Shown: positions 41,543-50,754, counted from the first letter of the stretch. The stretch is 64,000 bases of DNA from Haliscomenobacter sp033763495 (GCF_033763495.1 NZ_JANRKL010000148.1:1-64000); one strand, 5' to 3'. The notes: generated by a model from the letters alone, not told the origin. A program made the numbers and translations.

Positions 41543-42301
41543 TTAAAATTTAGGCCGCCCCATATTTTTCAAATCCAAAACTACCACCGTATCCTCCGCC
41601 ATCTCCGTAAAAGTGTAAATCTTCACCTTCCCATCCTTCATTTTGGTCACAAAACCAGGAAATGCATTAAAAGCCTTAACTAATTCCTGGTTCAAACCAT
41701 CATCATCATCCGTTTCATACAAGCCATCGCTGCCCATCAGGCCGTAAGTTTTTCCAGCTTGAGGCAGAGGTGGGATTTGCCATTCCCGGATTTCAAAGGT
41801 GTACAATTCTTTCCATTGGTTCTTTTTATAACTCAACAAGCGGCAAAAATTGATTGAAGATTGTTGGGGGGAACTGGCTACGTAAGAAACTTCATCACCA
41901 CCATCGCCATCCAGATCACCTTCGTTTTTGAGCCAAATCGGGCCGAGAATGCCGGAAACCGGGATGGTGTCCAGTTTTGAATTGCTGCAAAGCAAAAAGG
42001 ATTGGCACTTGCGGACTTCTGCAGAGTCATACAACACCCATACATCCTCAATGCCTTTGAAATATTTATTGGTTTCTTTTTGGTCTCGGTGGCTGTAGTA
42101 AAATTCAGTTAAGGTTTCTTGCTGACCGTCGCCATCGAAATCGCCAGTTATTTTGAAGCGGTGGCCCCAGATTGGTTTGATTTTTTCAGGCGCTGTGGTT
42201 GCTTTTTTTTCAGAAATCACCACTTCTTTCTGTTCATTATTGGAAGGTGTGCAAGTATTGAGTAAGATGAAAATTAGCGTAGCTTGGATTTTAATATTCA
42301 T
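41543..42301 (-). CDS. Lipoprotein with FG-GAP/VCBS-like calcium motifs
   Basis: This 252-residue protein has the lipobox LLNTC (MNIKIQATLIFILLNTC), so the mature lipoprotein starts at Cys17. Two Dx[DN]xDG-type loops occur: DFDGDGQQETLTEFYYSHRD and EGDLDGDGGDEVSYVA, the Ca2+-binding form found in FG-GAP and VCBS proteins. The intervening sequence is beta-rich. It should sit on the outer membrane surface. Substrate or partner is unknown. It is in the same direction as the TPR gene upstream (101-base gap). Confidence 0.65.
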   Translation of the reverse strand: MNIKIQATLIFILLNTCTPSNNEQKEVVISEKKATTAPEKIKPIWGHRFKITGDFDGDGQQETLTEFYYSHRDQKETNKYFKGIEDVWVLYDSAEVRKCQSFLLCSNSKLDTIPVSGILGPIWLKNEGDLDGDGGDEVSYVASSPQQSSINFCRLLSYKKNQWKELYTFEIREWQIPPLPQAGKTYGLMGSDGLYETDDDDGLNQELVKAFNAFPGFVTKMKDGKVKIYTFTEMAEDTVVVLDLKNMGRPKF

Positions 42302-42402
42302 GTTTTGATCATTATCACTTGAATCAAAAAGAGTGAAATTAATTAAAACCGCATGGAATTAATCGAAGCACGTATTCGTGGATTTGATTCGAAACCCCAA
42401 CA

Positions 42403-43374
42403 TCATTTATTCACTATTTGCCCAGTTTTGAAAAACTTGATCCATGTCTCTTTCAATGGGCCGGGGATACTAGCCTCTTTGATGGCCCTGAAATTAGAGT
42501 AGAGGGCTTGTTTTCCTTGAGTAATGTACCAGAGTTGAGATTCCGGCCTTTTGTCATTTTTAAAATTTGGGGATTCAATTGTGAAAATAATCCAAGGATA
42601 AGTAGCGGTTTCATCTTTTTCAATAAAAGTCAACTTTGCTTTGGGTGCATTGAGTTTGGCTTGTTCATACATGATGTTCATTACCTGATCCATTGGCATG
42701 GGTTTAGCGCCAAAGAATGAGGTCATTGTACCCATTTCGGTCCAATTTTCCAGTGTTTCATTGGCACGGATCAATTCCAGCATGGCCATTTGAGTATTTT
42801 CCTGACTGCTTCCAATTTTCCAGTTTTCTTCCTCTGGCCAGTTGAGCATAAATGATTCACCGGGTAACTGCTCATTGCCACAAAACTGGGCAAGATAGCG
42901 ATCAGCTTGTTTGTCTCCATTTTGTCTGGCAGAGGAGAAGTCTTCACAAGCTCCTTTTTTGTTGCCAGTTTGGGCTCGGATTTGCCCACGCAGGGTCAAG
43001 GCATTGGGGAAAGCAACATCCAGTTCAATGGTTTTGTCGAGGTCAGGTAAAGCTTCCAGGTATTTTTCTTGACTAACCCAAACGCTTGCTCTGCTGTAAT
43101 AGGCTTTGATGAATTTGGGGTCCAACTCAATGGTTTTGTCAAAATCACTCATGGCCAGTTTGAAATTTTTCAAAGCCAAAGCACAAACTCCTCGATTGAA
43201 GTAGGCTTCTTTGTAGTTGGGGTCAGCTTTGACGGCTTTTTCGTAATCTTTGATTGCGCCCTTATAGTCTTTTTGATTGTGCTTGGCAATGCCGTTCTGG
43301 AGGTGTTCGGCAGCGGTTTGGGCAAAAATGGACAATGTGAAAAGTGTAAATAAAACAGTTACGAAGTGTTTCAT
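42403..43374 (-). CDS. Secreted TPR protein
   Basis: This 323-residue protein has a signal peptide ending IFAQTAAEHL, then about four tetratricopeptide repeats (residues 20-150): HNQKDYKGAIKDYEKAVKAD, PNYKEAYFNRGVCALALKNF and KLAMSDFDKTIELDPKFIKA. The second half (from GESFMLNWPEEENW) is a separate mixed domain with no name I can give. TPRs mediate protein-protein contacts, so an assembly role in the periplasm is plausible. It stands between the FG-GAP lipoprotein and the DUF4340 gene on the same strand. Confidence 0.8.
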   Translation of the reverse strand: MKHFVTVLFTLFTLSIFAQTAAEHLQNGIAKHNQKDYKGAIKDYEKAVKADPNYKEAYFNRGVCALALKNFKLAMSDFDKTIELDPKFIKAYYSRASVWVSQEKYLEALPDLDKTIELDVAFPNALTLRGQIRAQTGNKKGACEDFSSARQNGDKQADRYLAQFCGNEQLPGESFMLNWPEEENWKIGSSQENTQMAMLELIRANETLENWTEMGTMTSFFGAKPMPMDQVMNIMYEQAKLNAPKAKLTFIEKDETATYPWIIFTIESPNFKNDKRPESQLWYITQGKQALYSNFRAIKEASIPGPLKETWIKFFKTGQIVNK

Positions 43375-43492
43375 TTTGACATTATTTAAGGTTTGTTCTG
43401 CATTTTGTTTTAAGGAAAATTACCCTGGCTAAACGTTGTTTTTGGGGGTTTTGTTTTTTTCGCATTGAGCTGTATAGGTTTTATATTACTAC

Positions 43493-44521
43493 CTACCGCC
43501 CATAAAAAAAATCATACCCCCGCAACACCTTTCGAAACACCCGATCCTGAATCAGCATAAAATCGCCTGAGCTATGGTCCACAAAATAACGCTCCACGGT
43601 AGCTCCATCGGAACTGACCCATTGCCCGGTTTTGGGATCAAGGGACATGACTGATTCGGGGAAGATGGGAAATAATTTGGCTTGGGTGGTTTTGCCTTGT
43701 TTGTTGGTTACTGTAATCACACTGAAGGGCACAATTTGCCGTACGGAGTCCTTGGCTGGCGTTTCATTTTCAAAAGCTTCGGCCACCAGGCTTTCGAAAC
43801 CGATCAAAAAGGCTTCCGCACTGCCTTCGCGGTATGGCAAAGGAAGCTTGGGGGTAATTTTATAAAAAGGCCGGATGTCAAAACTACTTCCGCCTTTGCG
43901 CTCCAGTTTGAAGGAGCGATTCTTCTGTTTGGGGTATTCAATGCTGACACTTTGGATGTTGTCGGGGTCTTCGGCGAACACCGTTTTGTCGCGCCAATCA
44001 TCGCCGCGTAGGTTGTAGCGGTAGCGCAAATTGCCTTCCCAGCCGGGTATATGACAAACGAAGGGCTGATCAAAACCATCCATGATCATGTATACGCCGC
44101 GTTCATCCTGGGTGCCACTGCCGATATAGTAGGTTTTGACGGGCTGCTCCCCGGATTCGTACAACTCTACCTTGATGCCTTCTCCAGCCAGGTTGTTGAC
44201 AATGTTTTTGATGGCGGCCTTGGCGGGGATATGGTCGATTTCAACCCTTTGAATGGCATCCAGCAGGTTGTCCATGGCATTGGGTCGGGCTTTGTATTTG
44301 CCGTTGTAGAGCCACTCCGGGCCTTTTTTTTCCAACAAAGTAGTCTCGCCATCACGCTGGGCGATGAAGATTTTTTGCAGGCGACTGACGTCTTTGACGG
44401 CAAAATTGCGCTCGGCTTTGAGGCCACGCATGAGGGCGTCTTCGCGGTTGAAATAGACGTATCCAACAGCAATTACGCCAAGTATAAAAAAGGAGAGTAA
44501 AAGCCAGGTGGTGCGGTTCAT
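43493..44521 (-). CDS. DUF4340 membrane-anchored protein
   Basis: This 342-residue protein has an N-terminal membrane anchor MNRTTWLLLSFFILGVIAVG and a DUF4340 domain with FAVKDVSRLQKIFIAQRDGE and LLEKKGPEWLYNGKYKARPN. In Bacteroidota the DUF4340 gene commonly follows gldG and its product is thought to belong with the gliding ABC transporter. Here it is separated from gldG (45990) by a gene on the other strand (44670-45725) and a repeat, so it may have lost operon transcription. The start is set by the hydrophobic anchor. Confidence 0.82.
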   Translation of the reverse strand: MNRTTWLLLSFFILGVIAVGYVYFNREDALMRGLKAERNFAVKDVSRLQKIFIAQRDGETTLLEKKGPEWLYNGKYKARPNAMDNLLDAIQRVEIDHIPAKAAIKNIVNNLAGEGIKVELYESGEQPVKTYYIGSGTQDERGVYMIMDGFDQPFVCHIPGWEGNLRYRYNLRGDDWRDKTVFAEDPDNIQSVSIEYPKQKNRSFKLERKGGSSFDIRPFYKITPKLPLPYREGSAEAFLIGFESLVAEAFENETPAKDSVRQIVPFSVITVTNKQGKTTQAKLFPIFPESVMSLDPKTGQWVSSDGATVERYFVDHSSGDFMLIQDRVFRKVLRGYDFFYGR

Positions 44522-44669
44522 GAAAACAAATTAGTTTGGCCGAAATGGTGTGCAAAATTGGAAAAAATCTACATCGGTTTTTAGCTTTTAGCAGTCAATT
44601 AGTAAAATTATTTGCTTTATTTTGAAAACCAGGGAACCTGTGTGTAGCATTTCCTGTTTACACGATATT

Positions 44670-45725
44670 ATGAAAAACCAATACCTATTTGAGCAATTTG
44701 ACTCAATGCTCAAGTCTAAAGACCCTCAAAAAGTTTACGAATTTTACCAACTAGACTTCTCCGAATGTACTGAAGATGATATCCTCCAGATGGAGATGAA
44801 ATTATTTGAGCAGAGCTGGCACACCCTTCACGATGAGTTGGCAAGCAGTTTTCAAATTAAGCGGAACCCATTAGTAGTCCAACTGCTTTGCAAATCGGTT
44901 TTAGAAGAAACAATTCCAGAACTAGAATACAAACCTGTTTCACGAAAATGTACTTGGGCTTTAGCCGATATCGGCACTCAAGAGGCGTTTGATTGTTTAA
45001 AAGCCATTGCCCAATCAAAAGATGAAACCCTTGCCGGATATGCCCAAAAACGGATCCTACAATGGGAAGATGAACTGGAACGAAAGGGGCAACTGATTCC
45101 AGCTTCAAGGGTGCCATTTGGGAAAAGAATCCGCATTGAACCTTATTCCTTATACCTTGAACGGATGCCCAAAACAGGCAAAAGCATCATTGGCTTCCAA
45201 ACGGAAGATGAAATTGTGGTTTATCAGGCCTATAAACCAAGTATTGCCCATTACGCTGTAGAAAACCAAACTTTTGGTGGAAAAGACTTTAGTTTCAATC
45301 GGATGTCCTGGATCAAGCCCAATTTTTTGTGGATGATGTTCCGTTGTGGTTGGGCTGAAAAGGAGAATCAGGAGCGGGTATTGGCCATTTGGTTGAAAAA
45401 ACGAGCATTTGAACAAATCCTGAATGAGGCTGTACTCAGCACTTTTGACCAAGAAACGTATAGTACTCATGAAAATTGGCAAAAAGAATTGTCAGAAAAA
45501 AACGTGAGGGTACAGTGGGATCCCGATCATGACCCTCAAGGAAATAAACTTGATCGAAAAGCAATTCAACTGGGGTTAAAAGGCGAAACCTTGCATTTTT
45601 TTGCCCACGAAGCCATCCAGTACATCGAGGACATCACCGCTTTCGTTAAAAAACAAAATTTATACGTAATACGGGATGAACTGGAAAAACTGTGGGTGCC
45701 ATCCGAAAGTATCATGAAGTTTTGA
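44670..45725 (+). CDS. HEAT-like domain fused to DUF4291
   Basis: The protein has 351 residues. The ATG at 44670 (MKNQYLFEQFDSMLKSKDPQ) is preferred, and one at 44622 adds 16 residues. Residues 1-150 look like an alpha-helical HEAT/ARM-type repeat (ALADIGTQEAFDCLKAIAQS). Residues 185-345 match DUF4291: YQAYKPSIAHYAVENQTFGG, FNRMSWIKPNFLWMMFRCGW, then QERVLAIWLKKRAFEQIL. DUF4291 proteins are cytoplasmic and of unknown activity. The fusion to a HEAT segment is unusual in my experience. It interrupts the gldG-DUF4340 order and is followed by a family B palindrome, which may mark its entry. Confidence 0.75.
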   Translation: MKNQYLFEQFDSMLKSKDPQKVYEFYQLDFSECTEDDILQMEMKLFEQSWHTLHDELASSFQIKRNPLVVQLLCKSVLEETIPELEYKPVSRKCTWALADIGTQEAFDCLKAIAQSKDETLAGYAQKRILQWEDELERKGQLIPASRVPFGKRIRIEPYSLYLERMPKTGKSIIGFQTEDEIVVYQAYKPSIAHYAVENQTFGGKDFSFNRMSWIKPNFLWMMFRCGWAEKENQERVLAIWLKKRAFEQILNEAVLSTFDQETYSTHENWQKELSEKNVRVQWDPDHDPQGNKLDRKAIQLGLKGETLHFFAHEAIQYIEDITAFVKKQNLYVIRDELEKLWVPSESIMKF

Positions 45726-45780
45726 GTATCAAACGTTTCTAGGTAAATTTTTCACTCAAGTTTGTCAGAAGTATAGCGCA

Positions 45781-45918
45781 TCAATTGCCACGTGCTTTAG
45801 CGCGTGGATGGAGATTGCCTTTTTGATGGGCTTTAGCCCAAGCATTAATTTTTAAACTAGGGCTAAAGCCCATTTTAAAAAAACCTGCTATCCACGCGCT
45901 AAAGCACGTGGCAATTGA
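45781..45918. repeat. Palindromic repeat family B, copy 2 (29-bp perfect arms)
   Basis: TCAATTGCCACGTGCTTTAG and CGCGTGGAT at 45781-45809 are repeated in inverse at 45890-45918. The inner GGGCTTTAGCCC and GGGCTAAAGCCC form further hairpins, as in the copy at 27033-27189. It lies between the converging DUF4291 gene and gldG. Confidence 0.8.
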
Positions 45919-45989
45919 AGTGCACTGCACCAACGAACGGTTATTTCAAAACACTTCATTATACTTCTAATTGAAATACAAATACCCAT

Positions 45990-47717
45990 TTACACCCTCG
46001 CATACCGCCGCTTCCGCCACCATCCATACCCAAACCCGAAAATACCAATCAAAATCAGCGGGAAAACAATATTCACGACCTGCCACCCCGTTTTTTCTTC
46101 CTGGGCTCGGGTGGTATCCAACATGCGCAAACGCACCTCTTTGCCCCGTGCGGCAATGATGCCATTTTTGTCCAGCAGGTATTCCACCGCGTTTTGCAGG
46201 AATTCCTTGTTGGCGTAAATGAAATTTTCCGCGTCGCTGTAACCGAGGGGCACCACTTGTTCCCGGGTAGGCAAGTACTTGTTTTTGGCCACGTCGCCAT
46301 CAGATACAACGATTTGGCGAGTAGGAGCACTCACACTTTTGAATTGTAAGCCCAATTGGGTCAGGCCACTCTCCATTTCCGGCGTCAGGCGGTTTTCGTA
46401 CATCGAGGGGAAAGTACCTTCCAGGGCTACCGCTACCACTTGTGGTCCTTTGTTGAACTTGTCTGGTTGGATGTAGCGCAAAAAGTCCAGTCCCAGGCGT
46501 GCCGGCAAGTACTGCAAGCGAGTGCGAGGAGTGGTGCTTAGCAGGGCTGTTTTTTTGACCGACGTTTTGGTGCGGATGGCTGTATCGATGGTGCTCGCGA
46601 AAAGCATGTTGACCGGCGCCACCGATTTAGACACCGGGTGATCGGGATTCGACAAAGTCAGAATGTGGTAAGGGAAAGGAATCGGTTGTCTTTGCTGCCG
46701 CGAGCCTTGTTTGCCCGTAGCTACCCAAATTTGCGAACATTGTAGGTCAAGCACGAGATTGGGTTGTACCCGTACACCGTATCTGAACAGCAAGTCATCC
46801 AGATTGAGTTGGTAGTCTCCGGGGATGTATTCGGGATGAGCAAAGAGACTGTCTTTATCCATGCGCACCATATCGAGCATCCAGAGGATTTTTCCCCCGC
46901 CCATCACGTATTGGTCAATTTTGAACTTGTCTTTTTCCGAAAAAGGGCGGAGTGGTTTGGCTACAATCAAGGCTGAAATTTCGGGGTTGATCGAAGTCAC
47001 ACTGTCCAAAACCAGGGTGCCCGTATTGCAAAATTTGCGCAGGGACCCTTCAAAATCGGCCCGTTCGTACTCCCCCAATTCCCCGTGGCCCATGGTAAAA
47101 ACTACGTTAGGTTTGTTGGCTTCCTGAAGCTTTTGAATGGCGTTGGCCAGTTTGTATTCCAGCAGCGAAACGGCGTTGTTGAGTACCACATCGGGCGATT
47201 GGGTATTGTCCTGGTTTTCCATCAGGTTTACTGGATAGGCTCGACCTTTGTAGTTTACCACCGCGTAGGGAAACACGGGCGTATCATCGCGCTGAGCACC
47301 TTTCACCACCGTAAAAGACATGGGAAACATGCCTTCCTTGCGCAATTGTTCCATCCGGGCATTGACTTGCTCGGGTTTGCCAGCCATGGGGTTTTCGAAA
47401 TCGTAATCAATCAGTGCTGATTGACCCCGAAAATCATCCAGGATGTCGATGGTGGAGGCACGCAGGCGCTTCAACTCGGCGGGCAATTTGCCGTCGAGCA
47501 TCACTTTGACATAAACCACCTCATCCAGATTGCGCAGCATGTTTTTGGTGCCATCGGTGAGGGTGAAACGTTTTTCCTCGGTGAGGTCAAAACTGCGGTA
47601 CAGGGCAAAATTGCCCAAGCGGGCATTGGCCAGGATATTGATGAAGACCACAATCCCCAGGAAAAGCCCCATTTGCAGGAGGGATTGTGTTTTTTTGCTT
47701 TTGCTCATGTTTACCAT
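45990..47717 (-). CDS. gldG: Gliding-motility ABC transporter substrate-binding subunit GldG
   Basis: This 575-residue protein has an N-terminal membrane segment (MGLFLGIVVFINILANARLG) and a C-terminal one (VVNIVFPLILIGIFGFGYGW). Between them is a GldG/ABC_transp_aux domain with RSFDLTEEKRFTLTDGTKNM, the PYAVVNYKGRAYPVNLMENQ region and VFTMGHGELGEYERADFEG. With GldA and GldF it forms the transporter needed for gliding in Flavobacterium-type cells, and its cargo is unsettled. The start ATG at 47717 overlaps the gldF stop (ATGGTAA), so the two are translationally coupled. A second ATG at 47708 is possible. Confidence 0.93.
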   Translation of the reverse strand: MVNMSKSKKTQSLLQMGLFLGIVVFINILANARLGNFALYRSFDLTEEKRFTLTDGTKNMLRNLDEVVYVKVMLDGKLPAELKRLRASTIDILDDFRGQSALIDYDFENPMAGKPEQVNARMEQLRKEGMFPMSFTVVKGAQRDDTPVFPYAVVNYKGRAYPVNLMENQDNTQSPDVVLNNAVSLLEYKLANAIQKLQEANKPNVVFTMGHGELGEYERADFEGSLRKFCNTGTLVLDSVTSINPEISALIVAKPLRPFSEKDKFKIDQYVMGGGKILWMLDMVRMDKDSLFAHPEYIPGDYQLNLDDLLFRYGVRVQPNLVLDLQCSQIWVATGKQGSRQQRQPIPFPYHILTLSNPDHPVSKSVAPVNMLFASTIDTAIRTKTSVKKTALLSTTPRTRLQYLPARLGLDFLRYIQPDKFNKGPQVVAVALEGTFPSMYENRLTPEMESGLTQLGLQFKSVSAPTRQIVVSDGDVAKNKYLPTREQVVPLGYSDAENFIYANKEFLQNAVEYLLDKNGIIAARGKEVRLRMLDTTRAQEEKTGWQVVNIVFPLILIGIFGFGYGWWRKRRYARV

Positions 47718-48442
47718 TTTCTTCTTTCCAGTGAAAAGAGCGTTAATGCCAAAAATAAAGTACTCACGGAAAAAAAGTACACCACATCCCGCGTATCCAC
47801 AATGCCCCTACTGATCGAGTTGTAGTGGTAGTCGATGCCCAATTTTTGAATCAAATCATCAAAACGCCCTACAAAAACAGGCAGTTTGCTGAAGTAATAA
47901 AACCCGTAGTAAAACAAAAAACAGAGGAAGGTCGCCAGCAAAAAGGCCAGGATCTGATTGCTGCTCAGGGAAGAGGCAAAAACCCCGATGGCGGCAAAAA
48001 TGGCGGCCAGCAAAAACAAACCGAGATAAGAGCCCAGGATTGCCCCGGCGTCCAGGTTTCCTTGCGGAGAGCCCAATTGATAGACCGTGTAGTAGTACAA
48101 AACGGTGGGTAGTATTGAAAACAAGACCAGGGCCAGTGCCGCAAAATATTTCCCCAAAATGATGTCGAGGTCGCGCACGGGTTTGGTAGCCAAAAATTCA
48201 ATGGTCCCGGTCTGTTGTTCTTCGGCAAACATCCGCATGGTGACCGCCGGGATGAGGAACAAAAACACCAGGGGCGCTGTATCAAACAAGGGGGCCAGGG
48301 TGGCAAATTTGTTTTCCAAAATGCTGGAGTCCGCAAACACAAATACAAACAGCCCCAAAATCACCAAAAAAACGGCGATGGCGATGTAGCCAATCAGGGA
48401 ACTGAAAAAGGTGTTTACTTCTTTTTTAAAGATCGTCCACAT
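47711..48442 (-). CDS. gldF: Gliding-motility ABC transporter permease GldF
   Basis: This 243-residue protein with about six membrane helices opens MWTIFKKEVNTFFSSLIGYI and contains RMFAEEQQTGTIEFLATKPV and RDLDIILGKYFAALALVLFS, the signature of ABC-2 type permeases of the GldF family. It forms the membrane channel of the Gld transporter with GldA energising it. It starts four bases after the 222-residue gene and overlaps gldG by 7 bases. Length is typical (240-245). Confidence 0.94.
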   Translation of the reverse strand: MWTIFKKEVNTFFSSLIGYIAIAVFLVILGLFVFVFADSSILENKFATLAPLFDTAPLVFLFLIPAVTMRMFAEEQQTGTIEFLATKPVRDLDIILGKYFAALALVLFSILPTVLYYYTVYQLGSPQGNLDAGAILGSYLGLFLLAAIFAAIGVFASSLSSNQILAFLLATFLCFLFYYGFYYFSKLPVFVGRFDDLIQKLGIDYHYNSISRGIVDTRDVVYFFSVSTLFLALTLFSLERRKW

Positions 48443-48446
48443 AAAT

Positions 48447-49115
48447 TTATTTTAAATAGAACGGATTTCGCTCATTGTAAGTCAGGACCATTCTGGGAAG
48501 GAGTTCAGCAGTTTTATCCGCTGTAAGGGCTTTGACCGCTTTTTGCAAATCGGGATAATCAGCTACCCACTGAGCCAGGTTTTGTTGATTAAAAGTAGCC
48601 CACTCCCCATTCTCCAGGCGTAGCATCTTTTCCTTGATCAGGGTTTCGGTATTCCGTACTTTGCCCTTGCGAAAGGGAATTCCGGTTTCTGGAAAATAGG
48701 CCTTGATTTCGACCAAACGTTCCACCTCCGTTTCGTAATTGAACAAACAAATATTCCCAACTACCTGTAGTTCAGCAAAAATAGCCAATTTGCGTTTGAC
48801 ACTATCGGCCGGAATCCGAATGTAGGGCCGCCCGCGCCAACAAATGCCCCAGATAGAATCCAAACTTAGAGTATCCCCACGTTTGTGCCGAATCCATTCC
48901 ACCTGTACGACTTTTTTCTCCTCATTCACCACTGCTGAAAATTCCACGTTGAACATGGAATACTGCGGTTTGTCTGCTTGGAATGCCGCCAGGTTTGGGT
49001 ATATCCCATCCTTGAAGGTATAATTGGGTTTAACAGCCGTGCGGTTTTGGGCGCTGGCCGAATAAGATCCCAGGAAGCAGGCAAGGATGCAGAGGTAGAT
49101 TAAAAGTCGAATCAT
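48447..49115 (-). CDS. Hypothetical secreted protein within the gld operon
   Basis: This 222-residue protein has a signal peptide MIRLLIYLCILACFLGSYSA, cut near SASAQ. It is acidic with beta-strand patterns: VNEEKKVVQVEWIRHKRGDT, CWRGRPYIRIPADSVKRKLA and LPRMVLTYNERNPFYLK. I do not recognise a family. It is placed between gldA and gldF with gaps of 9 and 4 bases, so it is co-transcribed. An extra secreted gene in that position is not part of the usual gldAFG set. Function in gliding is a guess only. Confidence 0.65.
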   Translation of the reverse strand: MIRLLIYLCILACFLGSYSASAQNRTAVKPNYTFKDGIYPNLAAFQADKPQYSMFNVEFSAVVNEEKKVVQVEWIRHKRGDTLSLDSIWGICWRGRPYIRIPADSVKRKLAIFAELQVVGNICLFNYETEVERLVEIKAYFPETGIPFRKGKVRNTETLIKEKMLRLENGEWATFNQQNLAQWVADYPDLQKAVKALTADKTAELLPRMVLTYNERNPFYLK

Positions 49116-49124
49116 TTTATTTTT

Positions 49125-50039
49125 TTATCTGCCTTTGGCTGTCAATTTTTGGAAAACGTCTTCAACGGAATAAGCCTCCTTGTGCATTTCAATCAGGGTC
49201 AAACCCTGATCAACCGCAAAGCGGAACACTTCCGGGCGAATATCTGCTTTGGCATCGCTGGAAAGTTGCCAACTGTGCTGATTAATTTTTTTTACGGAAT
49301 TTACCCCTTTGATTTTTTTCAACACTTCTGCCTTGACTTCCTCCAAAAATGCAACACTGACCATTGCTTCTCCCTTGATCAGGTTGGGCAGTTGTTCAAT
49401 GCGGTCATCCGCGACAATTTTGCCGTTGTTGATGATCAACACCCGGTTGCAGATGGCTTCTACTTCCTGCATGATGTGGGTGGAAAAAATCAGGGTTTTT
49501 TCTTTACCCAATTGTTTGATCAGGCTGCGGATTTCGACCAATTGGTTAGGGTCGAGGCCGGTGGTGGGTTCATCCAGGATCAGTACTTCGGGGTCGTGCA
49601 GCATAGCCTGAGCCAGGCCGACCCTTTGGCGGTATCCTTTGGAGAGCGCGGCAATGGGCTTGTGCTGTTCTTTTTCCAGACCAGTCATGTCGATCATTTC
49701 CTTGATTCGTTGCATGGGTTTTTTGAGCTGATGCAAACCCGCTACAAACTCCAGAAATTCCTTGACATACATGTCTTTGTACAATGGATTGTGTTCGGGC
49801 AAGTACCCGATGCGCTTGCGCACTTCCAGCGGGGCTTTGTTCACATCAAAACCACACACTTCAGCATCACCTTCCGTTTGAGGGATGAAACCGGTGATGA
49901 TTTTCATGGTCGTGGTTTTTCCGGCACCGTTGGGTCCTAAAAAGCCTAAAATTTCACCCTTCCCGGCGGTGAATGAAACCTGATCAATGGCCTTTTGCTC
50001 TCCGTATACTTTGGTCAACCCCTTGACTGTTACCGACAT
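49125..50039 (-). CDS. gldA: Gliding-motility ABC transporter ATP-binding subunit GldA
   Basis: This 304-residue protein has the full ABC ATPase set: Walker A GPNGAGKTT near residue 37, the signature LSKGYRQRVGLAQAM, Walker B VLILDEPTTGLDP, and the switch His in STHIMQEVEA. The C-terminal 90 residues form the extension usual in ABC-2 exporters. It powers the Gld transporter with GldF and GldG. It is the first gene of the operon, with a promoter-like TAGTTTTG at 50083-50076. Confidence 0.94.
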   Translation of the reverse strand: MSVTVKGLTKVYGEQKAIDQVSFTAGKGEILGFLGPNGAGKTTTMKIITGFIPQTEGDAEVCGFDVNKAPLEVRKRIGYLPEHNPLYKDMYVKEFLEFVAGLHQLKKPMQRIKEMIDMTGLEKEQHKPIAALSKGYRQRVGLAQAMLHDPEVLILDEPTTGLDPNQLVEIRSLIKQLGKEKTLIFSTHIMQEVEAICNRVLIINNGKIVADDRIEQLPNLIKGEAMVSVAFLEEVKAEVLKKIKGVNSVKKINQHSWQLSSDAKADIRPEVFRFAVDQGLTLIEMHKEAYSVEDVFQKLTAKGR

Positions 50040-50075
50040 GCTTTATTGTTTAACAAACTCTGATGGATCTGCGCG

Positions 50076-50104
50076 CAAAACTATAAAAGTACGGGCATTT
50101 CCAA
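50076..50104 (-). promoter_or_regulatory. Promoter-like sequence for the gld operon
   Basis: On the minus strand TTG (50104-50102) precedes TAGTTTTG (50083-50076) by 18 bases. The -7 matches TAnnTTTG exactly; the -33 is weak and the gap one base short. Transcription would begin about 30 bases before the gldA start. Confidence 0.35.
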
Positions 50105-50313
50105 TTAACTAATTTTTGCCCCACTACTAACGGCAACAATAGGGTGGGGCAGTATGTGGCAGCATAAATTTGTTAATGTCCGTATGGCTACTTTTTGAAC
50201 CCTCAAAATGTAACCCTGGGAACATTTTTTTCGTATACAACTACTGAATTTTGCCCCAGATGATCCAATTCGTCATTCGTCACTCAAACATTCGTCATTT
50301 AAAACACCTAATC

Positions 50314-50697
50314 ATGCCAAAAATTTCAGTTTCTCTGATCCTGGCTTTAGCCGCTGCAATCATCATGCTGCAAACCTTGTATTTCAAATTTACAGCTCAT
50401 CCCGATAGTGTTTTTATCTTCACACAACTAGGGATGGAACCCTATGGTCGCATCGGGATCGGAGTGATGGAGCTGATTACCTCCATTTTACTGTTAATTC
50501 CCCGTACCCGACCTTTCGGGGCCGTAATTGGTGTTGGAATCATCAGTGGGGCTTTGTTTTTTCACCTGACCAAACTGGGAATAAACGTCAACAACGATGG
50601 CGGGGAGCTTTTTGGCCTGGCTTTGGCAGCATTTATTTGTTGTGCCATTCTGGTTGTCTTGGAGCGCAAAAAACTGCCAATTCTTAACAAGTTATAG
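50314..50697 (+). CDS. DoxX-like membrane protein
   Basis: The protein has 127 residues with four hydrophobic helices. The start MPKISVSLILALAAAIIMLQ at 50314 is chosen because the earlier frame from 50251 adds 21 residues of unlikely sequence. Motifs are FTAHPDSVFIFTQLGMEPYG and RIGIGVMELITSILLLIPRT, seen in DoxX-like proteins, which are linked to quinone or sulfur redox in membranes. No cofactor site is visible. It is a single gene with a hairpin after it. Confidence 0.75.
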   Translation: MPKISVSLILALAAAIIMLQTLYFKFTAHPDSVFIFTQLGMEPYGRIGIGVMELITSILLLIPRTRPFGAVIGVGIISGALFFHLTKLGINVNNDGGELFGLALAAFICCAILVVLERKKLPILNKL

Positions 50698-50714
50698 CAT
50701 ATTTAAGTCTTTTG

Positions 50715-50754
50715 GGTGCTTGGAAAAGAAGTCGAAATCAATTTCCAAGCATCC
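50715..50754. terminator. Hairpin after the DoxX-like gene
   Basis: GGTGCTTGGAAA at 50715-50726 pairs with TTTCCAAGCATCC at 50742-50754 with one mismatch. It lies 18 bases past the stop. No T run follows. Confidence 0.45.
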
